Shown here: positions 1-7,944 of the stretch, in pieces
Position numbering within the stretch: position 1 is the stretch's first letter
Layout: each line of letters opens with the position of its first letter
From: Cognatundibacterium oligocarboniphilum
GTDB taxonomy: Bacteria; Pseudomonadota; Gammaproteobacteria; Burkholderiales; Burkholderiaceae_D
Reading direction: 5' to 3'
NCBI RefSeq assembly: GCF_013377855.1
Contig: NZ_JABXYJ010000010.1
Span: 27,149 to 91,148, forward strand
DNA length: 64,000 nt
The notes under the pieces: generated by a model
What the model saw: only the letters and a program-made list of their open reading frames with translations
Database searches by the model: none
What the model was told of the DNA's origin: nothing
Position numbers and translations under genes: made by a program

Positions 1-312
1 GAATGCCGCAAGCTCGAACGTCTGATGCTGAGACATGATCCGCTGGAAGACGACGCAGCAGAACACCAACTCAGCTGCCGCACGGACGATGCCTTGCGGA
101 TTGATCTGGCAAATGCGCTGGAATCCTTGCCGGCGCATTATCTGGAAGTGGTTTTACTGCGCGATTTTGAAGAACTGACGATTGCAGAAATCGCGGAACG
201 GCTCGGTGAACAACCCGGTGCGGTCAAGAGCCGCCTGCACCGCGCCCGCGAACTGGTGCGGGAATACCTGCTGGCGCCGGAAACCGTGCCGACCACGCCC
301 TTCACGCACTGA
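1..312 (+). CDS. ECF-type RNA polymerase sigma factor, C-terminal part (cut by window start)
   Basis: The open frame runs in from the window edge, so the start and region 2 are missing; about 103 residues remain. They form sigma-70 region 4: a helix with ALESLPAHYLEVVLLRD, then the helix-turn-helix LTIAEIAERLGEQPGAVKSRLHRARE that contacts the -35 element. This spacing is typical of RpoE-like ECF sigma factors, which redirect RNA polymerase to a small regulon. The tail after the HTH is short (about 20 residues), so there is no SnoaL-type extension. No anti-sigma gene follows; a terminator and a 313-base gap separate it from the cytochrome gene. Whether it controls the downstream cluster cannot be told from sequence. 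Family assignment is firm; subgroup and target are unknown. Confidence 0.9.
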   Translation, partial: ECRKLERLMLRHDPLEDDAAEHQLSCRTDDALRIDLANALESLPAHYLEVVLLRDFEELTIAEIAERLGEQPGAVKSRLHRARELVREYLLAPETVPTTPFTH

Positions 313-342
313 TATTCCGCCGCTGATTGCCTGACATTTCAC

Positions 343-370
343 GGCGGCACTGCGCCGCCCTGCCTTTTTT
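343..370 (+). terminator. Rho-independent terminator after the sigma factor gene
   Basis: GGCGGC and GCCGCC form a perfect six-pair stem around the loop ACTGC, followed within a few bases by TTTTTT. It lies 31 bases after the sigma factor stop codon and on the right strand to end that transcript. Confidence 0.75.
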
Positions 371-624
371 CCTCATTCATCCTACAGCCTGATGCCGCAT
401 CAGGTATCCGGCACAGCATGTCAGACTGCAGCCACCAATCACAACCAACAACCTCTGACGAGACGCAAAAACAACGTCATCACAAAATGCCGCCTCAAAT
501 AAAAAAACATCGTTATATAATAAAAACACTGTTTTATTTCATCCAGGACAGTACAAAAAAATTACAGACAGAGACTCGCCTGCACCATCACTGTGAGCGC
601 AGTGTTAAAAAAGGATGTTGTTCT
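371..624. other. AT-rich gap upstream of the cytochrome/oxidase operon
   Basis: No convincing gene lies here, although an open frame runs through it from 418 into the cytochrome gene. At 388-404 there is a palindrome, CCTGATGC and GCATCAGG around one central base, which could bind a regulator. The stretch 480-560 is rich in A and T and contains TATAAT at 516-521, a plausible -10 box, but I see no good -35 box at the right distance. An AAGGA ribosome binding site sits just before the ATG at 625. Confidence 0.45.
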
Positions 625-1011
625 ATGTACCGCACTTTCATACAGACGGTGAGCGCGGCATGGCTGCTGTGCGCCTGCCAGCCGCAGCATGTCATGCCCG
701 GACCGCAACAGATCAGTGCCGCCGAAGCCGCACGCCCCGCCGATACGACGCTGTCCCGGATTTATCAGCGTTCCTGCATCAGCTGCCATGTATCTCCGGC
801 CAGCACCGCGCCACTGGTCGGCTTTGCAGCCGACTGGGCGCCACGGCTGACGCAGGGTCAGGACGTGTTGCTACAACATGCGCGCGATGGCTACAAGGCC
901 ATGCCGCCGAAGGGCTTTTGCAGCGATTGCAGCGATCAGGATTTACGTCGCCTGATCGAATTCATGTCCACCCCGATTCACATACCACCTCCGGCAAAGG
1001 AAGCAGCATGA
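625..1011 (+). CDS. c5-type monohaem cytochrome c lipoprotein
   Basis: A 128-residue exported cytochrome. The N-terminus is a short signal peptide ending in LLCAC, a lipobox-like site that would make Cys18 the lipidated residue; a Cys at -2 makes the box imperfect. The haem site CISCH is at residues 51-55. The methionine of AMPPKG (Met93) is the likely sixth ligand, and the pair CSDC (99-102) matches the disulfide seen in cytochrome c5 proteins. The longer upstream frame was rejected because the ATG at 625 has an AAGGA Shine-Dalgarno sequence directly before it and starts the signal peptide. Its stop overlaps the next start by ATGA, so it is translated together with the flavoprotein. I infer that it takes electrons from that flavoprotein in the periplasm and passes them to the respiratory chain. 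Confidence 0.85.
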   Translation: MYRTFIQTVSAAWLLCACQPQHVMPGPQQISAAEAARPADTTLSRIYQRSCISCHVSPASTAPLVGFAADWAPRLTQGQDVLLQHARDGYKAMPPKGFCSDCSDQDLRRLIEFMSTPIHIPPPAKEAA

Positions 1012-2438
1012 CCCAGTCCACTCCCAGCGCGCTGCGCAGAAATATGATCCGTGCCGGTGTTGCCGCCGGCGCGCTCGGCGGCATCGGCATCCTGACGGAA
1101 TGTTCCCGCATGCCGGTCGAACCGTTCACACCGCCAGCGCCGGATCTGCCGCCGCAAACTTCGCCCCGGGCGCTGACCTGGCAAAACTGGTCTGGCATCC
1201 AGACCTGCCAGCCGCAGGCCATACAAAGTCCGGCAGATGAAACAGCGGTACTGCAATTACTGAAAAACAGCCAGTCGCCGGTGCGCTGCGTCGGCGCCGG
1301 TCATTCTTTCACGGCGCTGGTGCCGACACCGGGACAGATCGTGTCGCTCGACAGCCTGTCGGGCATTGCCGGTCAGGACGGGACGCTGGTACGGATACAG
1401 GCTGGCACCCGGTTGGCGCAACTGGCACGCGAGCTGGATGCGCGTGGCCTCGCGATGCACAATCAGCCGGATATTGACGCCCAATCGCTGGCCGGCGCCA
1501 TCAGCACTGCGACGCATGGTACTGGCATGACTTTGCCGGCGCTGCACGCAAAAGTGAAAGCGCTGCGTCTGGCGACACCCTCCGGACAAATCGTCGAATG
1601 CAGCGAACAACACCATCCCGAATTACTGCAGGCAGCCAAAGTATCGCTCGGCAGTCTCGGCATCCTGACCGAAATCACGCTGGAGGCGGTACCGGCCTAT
1701 CGTCTGCGTCGCAAGGTCTGGCTGCTGCCGGTGCAGGATATGCTGGATCAGGCGCCGCAGTTGGCAAGGCAGCATCGTCATTTTGAATTTTATTATCTGC
1801 CGTTCACCGGCTATGCCGCAGCGATCACGCACGATATCGCTACCAGCAATGAACTGTTGCACCCAGATTCCGGCGACGAAGCCATGCTGCACAGCCTGAA
1901 ACAGCTGCGCGACCGGCTGGGCCGCTTTCCCGAGTTGCGGCGCTGGATTGCGAAAAAACTCATCAATCCGGCGCAGCAGGAAACCGCGCAGGATCAGTCC
2001 TGGAAGCTGTTATCCACATCGCGTCCGACCCGTTTTAATGAATCGGAATGCCATGTGCCGCAAGACGCGGGAATCGCCTGCGTCCGCGAAGTGATCCGGC
2101 GGCTGGAACAGCGCAACGACGTCTACTTCCCGCTGGAATTCCGTTTTGTGCAGGAGGATGATGCCTGGCTCAGTCCGTTTTATCAGCGCGCCTCCTGTTC
2201 GGTGGCGGTCCATGCTGCGGCTGGTGAGGCATGGCGTTATCTGGTCGATGATATCGCGCCGGTATTCCGCCGTTACGAAGGCCGCCCGCACTGGGGCAAG
2301 CTGCATGCGCATCAGGCCGGCGATTTCGCAACACTGTATCCGCGCTGGAAAGACTTTCTGGCAATTCGGCAGGAATACGATCCGGCAGGACGCATGCTCA
2401 ATCCGCATCTGCGCCAGATTTTCGGAGTGCAATCATGA
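1008..2438 (+). CDS. Exported FAD-dependent sugar-lactone oxidase/dehydrogenase (D-arabinono-1,4-lactone oxidase family)
   Basis: A 476-residue flavoprotein. The FAD-binding half holds VGAGHS (95-100), whose histidine is the usual covalent flavin attachment site in aldonolactone oxidases, and a loop with QSLAGAISTATHGTG. The C-terminal half ends with HWGK near residue 428, the active-site motif of the ALO family. Relatives oxidise aldono-lactones or alditols. The N-terminus has paired arginines (10-11), a glycine/alanine-rich hydrophobic run and LTEC, so it looks like a Tat signal with a lipobox at Cys32, although the twin-arginine motif is not perfect. The start at 1008 was chosen because it overlaps the cytochrome stop as ATGA; a much longer upstream frame is read-through. 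Next to a cytochrome lipoprotein, it is more likely a dehydrogenase feeding haem than an oxygen-using oxidase. The substrate is unknown. Confidence 0.8.
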   Translation: MTQSTPSALRRNMIRAGVAAGALGGIGILTECSRMPVEPFTPPAPDLPPQTSPRALTWQNWSGIQTCQPQAIQSPADETAVLQLLKNSQSPVRCVGAGHSFTALVPTPGQIVSLDSLSGIAGQDGTLVRIQAGTRLAQLARELDARGLAMHNQPDIDAQSLAGAISTATHGTGMTLPALHAKVKALRLATPSGQIVECSEQHHPELLQAAKVSLGSLGILTEITLEAVPAYRLRRKVWLLPVQDMLDQAPQLARQHRHFEFYYLPFTGYAAAITHDIATSNELLHPDSGDEAMLHSLKQLRDRLGRFPELRRWIAKKLINPAQQETAQDQSWKLLSTSRPTRFNESECHVPQDAGIACVREVIRRLEQRNDVYFPLEFRFVQEDDAWLSPFYQRASCSVAVHAAAGEAWRYLVDDIAPVFRRYEGRPHWGKLHAHQAGDFATLYPRWKDFLAIRQEYDPAGRMLNPHLRQIFGVQS

Positions 2439-3727
2439 TTTCCCGCCAGCGACGCAAACTGCTGGCCGCCACCGGCATCGGTCTGGCAGGATTGTGGGCA
2501 TTGCGCCCCTCAGCCAAAGGTGCCCCGCATGATGCTTACTTCACACGCAGTGCGCAGGCCTTGAAGCAGGCAGGCATCAGCACCCCGGTCCTGCTGATAG
2601 ATCGTCAGCGGCTGTTGCAGAATGCGCAACAGATCATGCGCCATATCGGTCAGCGCATGCAGTTCAGGCTGGTGGTGAAATCGCTGCCCTGCGAAGCACT
2701 GATCCGTGAAATCAGCGTTGTCACACAGAGCCCGCGCATGATGCTGTTCAGCCTGCCGCAATTGCGCATGATGGCGCAGGGTGGCAATGATATTTTACTG
2801 GGTAAGCCGATGCCGGTCGCTGCTGCCGCGCAGTTCTATCAGGAACACGCGGCCAATCCGCGCGGCTTCGTTCCACAACAGCAATTGCAATGGCTGATCG
2901 ACACACCACAGCGGCTGGTGCAATACCGCGATCTGGCGCGCCAGCTGAATACCATGATGCGCATCAGTTTTGAAATCGATGTTGGCCTGCATCGCGGCGG
3001 CATCGACAGCATGGCCACATTGCATGAAATGCTGACCTTGCTGCAAAGCGAAGCGCGCCTGCAATTCAGCGGCATGATGGGTTATGACGCGCATGTCGCC
3101 AAGATTCCCGATCTGCCGGGGTTGCAGCAGCAGGCGCATGAACATGCGCACCAGATCTACACTGCCATGGCGCAGGAAGCGCTTGCGGTGCTGAACCGCA
3201 GCAGCACGCACGCCATTCATCATCCGCTGGTTTTCAATGCCGGCGGCTCGCCGACTTACCGCCTGTATGACGGTAGCGGGATTGAAAATGAAGTGTCGGT
3301 CGGCTCGGCGATGGTGAAGCCTTCGGACTTTGATCTGCCTTTGCTGTCCGACCTGCAGACAGCGGCAATGATCGCCACACCGGTGTTGAAGGTCAGCGAG
3401 CAGTTTCGCATGCCTTACGGCGTGGAATGGCTCGGCGACGCAGCCCGCGCCTGGGATCCGAACCAGCAGCAGGGGGTTTTCATTTACGGCGGTAACTGGC
3501 TGGCAGACCCGGTATCACCTGTCGGGCTCAGCGCGAGCGGGCTGTACGGCACCTCGTCCAATCAACAGTTGCTGCTGGAATCGGGACGCCAGCAACTGCA
3601 GGTCGATGACACGGTGTTTTTCCGACCGCGCCAGAGTGAGGCGGTGCTGCAGCAATTCGGCGATATTGCCTTGCTCGACGAAGGTCGGATCAGCGCGATG
3701 TGGCCGGTATTTCCAGCCACAGCCTGA
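2435..3727 (+). CDS. Exported fold-type III PLP protein (alanine racemase N-domain / D-threonine aldolase-like)
   Basis: A 430-residue protein of the D-threonine aldolase/D-serine dehydratase group. RQRRK (4-8) before a hydrophobic stretch (9-23) looks like a Tat signal, which would allow export with the cofactor already bound. After it comes the alanine-racemase barrel: PVLLIDRQRL, then VVKS with Lys82 in the place of the PLP lysine, and later VNPGF-like glycine turns. Enzymes of this group usually have a C-terminal beta domain with a zinc site of form HxC after a PN motif; here that position reads FRPRQSEAV, so both ligands seem lost. The reaction is therefore open: it may be an aldolase, a racemase or a metal-free lyase. 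The start overlaps the flavoprotein stop as ATGA, so the two work together. A cytosolic housekeeping PLP protein is unlikely given the signal. Confidence 0.7.
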   Translation: MISRQRRKLLAATGIGLAGLWALRPSAKGAPHDAYFTRSAQALKQAGISTPVLLIDRQRLLQNAQQIMRHIGQRMQFRLVVKSLPCEALIREISVVTQSPRMMLFSLPQLRMMAQGGNDILLGKPMPVAAAAQFYQEHAANPRGFVPQQQLQWLIDTPQRLVQYRDLARQLNTMMRISFEIDVGLHRGGIDSMATLHEMLTLLQSEARLQFSGMMGYDAHVAKIPDLPGLQQQAHEHAHQIYTAMAQEALAVLNRSSTHAIHHPLVFNAGGSPTYRLYDGSGIENEVSVGSAMVKPSDFDLPLLSDLQTAAMIATPVLKVSEQFRMPYGVEWLGDAARAWDPNQQQGVFIYGGNWLADPVSPVGLSASGLYGTSSNQQLLLESGRQQLQVDDTVFFRPRQSEAVLQQFGDIALLDEGRISAMWPVFPATA

Positions 3728-3830
3728 AATATTTTCAACGCAGTTTCAACACGATTAAACGGTCAGTCAAAAGGACACGAGCCGGCTCACCGTTTTTTTC
3801 ACTCATCCAAACCAAAAAAGAGGAAGACAT

Positions 3831-6206
3831 ATGCAGCTGAAAAAACGAAAAATCGCTGTCTGCATCACGCAGGCATTATTACTGGAGGCCGGGTGGCTGA
3901 CGCTGGCGCATGCCGATGAGGAAACAATGCAATCCGTCACCGTCACCGCCCAGAGCCGCGCGCAGGAAGCGCAGGCGGTGCCGATTCCGTTCCAGATTCT
4001 GAAAGCGGAGCAGCTGGAAAAAACCGGCATCACCAATCTGGGCAGCATGAATGGTTTTATTCCCGGTCTGCAGGCCGATGGTAACCGCGCGACCCAGCCT
4101 TCCCTCTATCTGCGCGGGGTCGGCACCGAAGATTTTGGCATCGGCACCGATGCGCCGGTCGGCGTGTATGTCGATGGCGTCTATAGCGGTAAAACCGGCG
4201 GCGCGCTAATGAATTTCAACGATGTGCAGCGCATTGAAATCCTGAAAGGTCCGCAGGGTACGCTGTTTGGACGCAACAGCGCCGGCGGCGCCATCTCTAT
4301 CGTATCCAACGAACCGTCCGACGAACTGGAAGCCGAAGCGACGCTGCGGGCCGGCAATTACGGCAGCCGCTATTTGTCCGGGCTGCTGAATATTCCGCTC
4401 AGCAACGACCTGTCTTTGCGCTTTAATGCCGTCGATCAGCAAAGCGACGGCTGGCTGCGCGACAGCGGCAACGGGCAGCGCTATAAAGACCAGAACAACT
4501 GGGGAACCCGCACCAGCCTGCTATGGAAAGGGCCGGAAAAAACCCGCGTCCTGCTGAGCTGGGAACATGAAAACCTGAACCAGATGGCACGTCCGCCGAT
4601 CTCGCTGGTGCCGTTCAGCCCGGCGGGCACAGCACCAGCGTTCCCGGCCAGCATCAGCAGTTTTGTCGATCCGCGCCGTGAACTGGTGTACAACGATACC
4701 AACGGCGGCAATACGGAAAGCCGCCGCTTCGACGGCGTGACCATCCGCATTGAAAAGCCGCTGGGCTGGGCCGATTTCACGTCGACCACGGCTTACCGTC
4801 ACTTCAATTCGTTTAATCAGGAAGATGAAGACGGCACCAATAATCCGGTAACTTTTCTGAATACCGCCAACATCGAGCGCAACAGCACCTGGCAACAGGA
4901 ATTCAAACTGGCGGGAAAAAACGGAATCGCCGACTGGCTGGCCGGCGCCAGTTTTTATAAAGAAAACGCTTTCCAGATCAGCCAGGTTAACGCCAACACC
5001 GACAGCTACAACACGATTGCCAATAATATGCTCGGTATCCCCTTGTTCAGTATGCTCAACGGTGGTGCCGCCCAGTATGGTCTGCCGCTGAATTTCCTTG
5101 GTCAGAGCTGGCAGGAAAACATGATTAACCATGGCGATTATCAGTCGGCTGCCGTGTATGGCGATGTGATCTGGCACCTGCAACCGAAGCTGAATCTGAC
5201 GACTGGACTGCGCCTGACCCGTGACAGCAAGGAATTCAGCTGGAATTACCCGGCCCGTCTGGCAGCGGGACTGGATCAGCAGATCGCACTGGCAAACCAG
5301 TATGGATTTTTCACCGGTCAGGATGCAGCACTGGCTGCGCTGACCCAGAATTTTTTCATCAATGGTTCGGCCACCAGCAGCGCGGCTGCCGTGAAAAAAA
5401 GCTGGACGGATGTCAGCCCGCGTCTGGTGCTGGATTATCACTACACACCGGATATCATGAGCTATGCCTCGGTCACCAAAGGCTATCAGTCCGGTGGTTT
5501 CAATTCGGTCACGATGGGTGCGCAATTCCAGCCGGAGGATGTCTGGAATTATGAGATCGGCATCAAGAGCTATCTGCGCAACATCAAGCTGATGCTGAAT
5601 GCCTCACTGTTTCATTACAAGTTCACCAATCTGCAATCGCTGACCTTGATTCAGGCGCCCGGCACACCGATTCCGGCCTATCAGGTCACTAACAGCGATC
5701 AGGATGCGACCGGACTGGATGTGGAAGCCAGCTGGGCACCTGTGCGCGGAATGAAGCTGTTTGGCAATGCCGAATACATCGACCAGAAATACACGCATTA
5801 TGTGGTGCAGAACGGACCGGACCTGTCCGGCCAGCCGGTTGGCACGCCAACATGGAGCATCACCGGCGGCGTTGATCACACCTGGTATGACGTACTCAAT
5901 GGCAATCTGAATCTGATGCTGCAACATGCCTATACCGGCGCGACCCGTTGCAATGACAATTCCGCTGCGCAGATGAGCTGTGTCAAGGCACCCGGCTTCA
6001 ACATCGGCGGACCGCAGCACCGGACTGATCTGCATTTCGGCTGGCAGCGGCAGGATCGGCGTTGGGGCGTATCGCTGTTTGTGAATAATCTGTTCAACCA
6101 GCGTTACGTGTTCAATGCCAATCCGATCACTGCCGTGCTCGGCACACCGTTCGCCTCGGTCAGCGCACCGCGCATGGCGGGACTGCAGTTGAACGTGCGG
6201 ATGTAG
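3831..6206 (+). CDS. TonB-dependent outer-membrane receptor
   Basis: A 791-residue receptor. A signal peptide ends at LAHA (about residue 26), followed by a TonB-box-like SVTVTA. The plug runs to about residue 160 and contains LRGVG, the DVQRIEILKGPQGTLFGRNS block and GGAISIVSNEP, the hallmark of the family. The rest is alternating aromatic beta strands of a 22-strand barrel, closing with LFVNNLFNQRY and a final strand. There is no N-terminal signalling domain, so it does not itself talk to an anti-sigma factor. It follows the PLP gene after 104 bases and precedes the TetR gene, which makes it the likely entry port for the substrate of the operon. The ligand (siderophore, sugar, peptide or vitamin) cannot be read from sequence. 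The last residue is Met rather than the common Phe. Confidence 0.92.
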   Translation: MQLKKRKIAVCITQALLLEAGWLTLAHADEETMQSVTVTAQSRAQEAQAVPIPFQILKAEQLEKTGITNLGSMNGFIPGLQADGNRATQPSLYLRGVGTEDFGIGTDAPVGVYVDGVYSGKTGGALMNFNDVQRIEILKGPQGTLFGRNSAGGAISIVSNEPSDELEAEATLRAGNYGSRYLSGLLNIPLSNDLSLRFNAVDQQSDGWLRDSGNGQRYKDQNNWGTRTSLLWKGPEKTRVLLSWEHENLNQMARPPISLVPFSPAGTAPAFPASISSFVDPRRELVYNDTNGGNTESRRFDGVTIRIEKPLGWADFTSTTAYRHFNSFNQEDEDGTNNPVTFLNTANIERNSTWQQEFKLAGKNGIADWLAGASFYKENAFQISQVNANTDSYNTIANNMLGIPLFSMLNGGAAQYGLPLNFLGQSWQENMINHGDYQSAAVYGDVIWHLQPKLNLTTGLRLTRDSKEFSWNYPARLAAGLDQQIALANQYGFFTGQDAALAALTQNFFINGSATSSAAAVKKSWTDVSPRLVLDYHYTPDIMSYASVTKGYQSGGFNSVTMGAQFQPEDVWNYEIGIKSYLRNIKLMLNASLFHYKFTNLQSLTLIQAPGTPIPAYQVTNSDQDATGLDVEASWAPVRGMKLFGNAEYIDQKYTHYVVQNGPDLSGQPVGTPTWSITGGVDHTWYDVLNGNLNLMLQHAYTGATRCNDNSAAQMSCVKAPGFNIGGPQHRTDLHFGWQRQDRRWGVSLFVNNLFNQRYVFNANPITAVLGTPFASVSAPRMAGLQLNVRM

Positions 6207-6240
6207 TGTGGTTCTGGCTGAGCTGCAGGAGAATCTCTGT

Positions 6241-6303
6241 TCTTGCTCCCGCAGGGCTTCAGTATAATAAGCCCGTACAGCATGGCATTCATGCCGTACG
6301 GGC
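6241..6303 (+). promoter_or_regulatory. Promoter and palindromic operator of the TetR gene
   Basis: TATAAT at 6264-6269 is a perfect -10 box; TTCTTG at 6241-6246 lies 17 bases upstream and is a passable -35. Directly downstream, 6273-6303 is an inverted repeat with arms CCCGTACAGCATG and CATGCCGTACGGG around a five-base loop, 12 of 13 positions pairing. A repressor bound there would cover the transcription start, which fits TetR autoregulation. It is not followed by a clear T-run, so a terminator for the receptor gene is less likely. Confidence 0.7.
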
Positions 6304-6329
6304 ATTTAACTTTTGATAGGAATTCAGTT

Positions 6330-6992
6330 GTGACCAGGGCTGCTGCCAATTTACAGGAACGCAAACGACGCGAATCCGAAGCCAGGAAAAAACACATTAT
6401 TTCAGTAGTCAAAGGGCTGGTCAAAAAAGGCGGCGCCAGAGAACTCACGATCCGCAATGTGGCAGAAGAAGCCGGTTTTTCAACCACGGTGGTGTATGCG
6501 CTGTTTCGTGATAAAGCGACGCTGATTACACAGGCGATGGACGAAACGCTGTTTGAACTGGTCGACATCATGAAAAAAGCGGCCGCCCATAGCAATGACC
6601 CGGCAGAAAAAATCCGCGCCACCGGCAAAGCCTATATTCAATACGGACTCAGCAATCCGGATGAATACGCGCTGGTATTCATGGAACGCCGTCCGCATGC
6701 TCCGGTGGAAGCCGCGGTGGTTGAGCATGGCAATATCGAGCAGGACCCGTATGCCTTTGCACACCATCTGTTTGTGCAGCTCAGGGATGCCGGAGAGGTC
6801 GCCGGCGATGACGATACCCTGCACCTGATGACGCAGATTTTCTGGCAGGGCATCCATGGACTGACTTCCATCAGCCTGGTCATGGATGAAGGCGATGTCT
6901 GGACGCCGAAGCTCAACCCGCAACATCATGTGGATGCCCTGCTCGATGTGCTGCTGCTGGGCATACAGCAGCGCTTTCCGGCACGGCGCTGA
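6330..6992 (+). CDS. TetR-family transcriptional regulator
   Basis: A 220-residue regulator with the TetR N-terminal helix-turn-helix: ISVVKGLVKKGGARELTIRNVAEEAGFSTTVVYALFRDKATLI, roughly residues 20-60. The rest is a helical ligand and dimer domain resembling the WHG type (FWQGIHGLTSI). I start it at GTG 6330 with TAGGAA eight bases upstream. The frame is open from an ATG at 6243, but that would translate the -10 box and operator palindrome. It sits downstream of the receptor gene on the same strand but behind its own promoter. The palindrome at 6273-6303 is the best candidate target. I infer that it senses the substrate of the upstream system and represses itself, perhaps the operon too; no second full copy of the palindrome was found at the operon promoter. 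Confidence 0.82.
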   Translation: MTRAAANLQERKRRESEARKKHIISVVKGLVKKGGARELTIRNVAEEAGFSTTVVYALFRDKATLITQAMDETLFELVDIMKKAAAHSNDPAEKIRATGKAYIQYGLSNPDEYALVFMERRPHAPVEAAVVEHGNIEQDPYAFAHHLFVQLRDAGEVAGDDDTLHLMTQIFWQGIHGLTSISLVMDEGDVWTPKLNPQHHVDALLDVLLLGIQQRFPARR

Positions 6993-7026
6993 TCTGTATT
7001 TTCCCCTGCTCTGTCACGGCGCAGGA

Positions 7027-7944
7027 TCAGCTCTGACGACTGACCCAATCCGCTACCGCCTCCAAATGACGGAAATCCGCTACTGAACGGCAGGCAATCT
7101 GCGGATATCTGGCCTGCAGCATCTTGCTCAGCGCATTACCCGGCCCAAGCTCCAGGGCGATCGTGATGCCTGCCTCGTTCAGGCTTTCCATGCACCAGTC
7201 CCAGCGTATCGTCTGCGTGATCTGTGCCAGCAATGCCTGCCTGCTTTGCTGCGGCGTGTGGCAGACGCTGCCATCGACACCCGCCAGCACCGGCAGCGTT
7301 GGCGCGGATAAAGGCACCGCATCCAGCGCAGCGTGGATCAGCGGTACTGCTGCTGCCATCAGCGTGGTGTGGGAAGCAATATGCACCGGCAGCTCCGTCA
7401 GGTGGCAGCGCGGCATGGTTTGCAATATCGTCGCGGCTTCCGCCACCCGGCTGGCAACTCCGGCAATGATGGCCGCGTCCGGCCCGGTAATGATCGCCAC
7501 CTGTAACTGGTGGTGGGCGCAAAACTCCTGCACCTCCGCCGTCAACATGCCACTGATGGCCAGCATGCGCTGCGGTACGCCCGGCAGCACACAATCCTGC
7601 ATCGCCTGCGCCCGTTGCCGCGCCAGCTGCACCGCGGCGTCCGGCGTCAGCGTGCCACCGATCGCATGGGCACTCCATTCGCCGATACTGTAACCCGCCA
7701 CCAGCGCTGGCGACGGTAACAGCGTCCGCAACGCCAGCCAGTTCGCCAGCGTTGCAATGACGATCAGCGGCTGCGCCAGACGGTTGTCAAACAAGGCCTG
7801 CATAGTCAGCGCAGCAGGCTGCACAGCCCCATCCGCCTCCAGTCGTTGCAGCCAGTGGCGGGCAGCAGCATCGGATTGCGCCAGCGTCAGCATCTGTGCA
7901 GACTGACCGCCCTGTCCGGGACACAGCAAAGCCAGTCTAGCCAT
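7027..7944 (-). CDS. mdcH: Malonyl-CoA:ACP transacylase of malonate decarboxylase
   Basis: A 305-residue acyltransferase that loads malonyl from malonyl-CoA onto the decarboxylase ACP to start the catalytic cycle. It has LLCPGQGGQSAQM near the start, the nucleophile elbow GYSIGEWSA (Tyr in place of the His seen in FabD, which is usual in MdcH), and a downstream IASHTTLM holding the catalytic His. The ATG at 7944 was preferred to an upstream one at 7965 because it starts directly at MARLALLCPGQG and overlaps the end of mdcB by eight bases. It is the last gene of the operon and no strong terminator is visible after it; the convergent TetR gene ends 34 bases away. Confidence 0.92.
   Translation of the reverse strand: MARLALLCPGQGGQSAQMLTLAQSDAAARHWLQRLEADGAVQPAALTMQALFDNRLAQPLIVIATLANWLALRTLLPSPALVAGYSIGEWSAHAIGGTLTPDAAVQLARQRAQAMQDCVLPGVPQRMLAISGMLTAEVQEFCAHHQLQVAIITGPDAAIIAGVASRVAEAATILQTMPRCHLTELPVHIASHTTLMAAAVPLIHAALDAVPLSAPTLPVLAGVDGSVCHTPQQSRQALLAQITQTIRWDWCMESLNEAGITIALELGPGNALSKMLQARYPQIACRSVADFRHLEAVADWVSRQS

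Noticed and set aside
418..624. A longer cytochrome gene starting at 418
   Set aside because: The extra 69 residues are low-complexity and precede a good signal peptide; the Shine-Dalgarno site fits ATG 625.
4521..5525. A 334-codon frame opposite the TonB receptor
   Set aside because: No domain or start signal; the receptor frame has full plug and barrel motifs.
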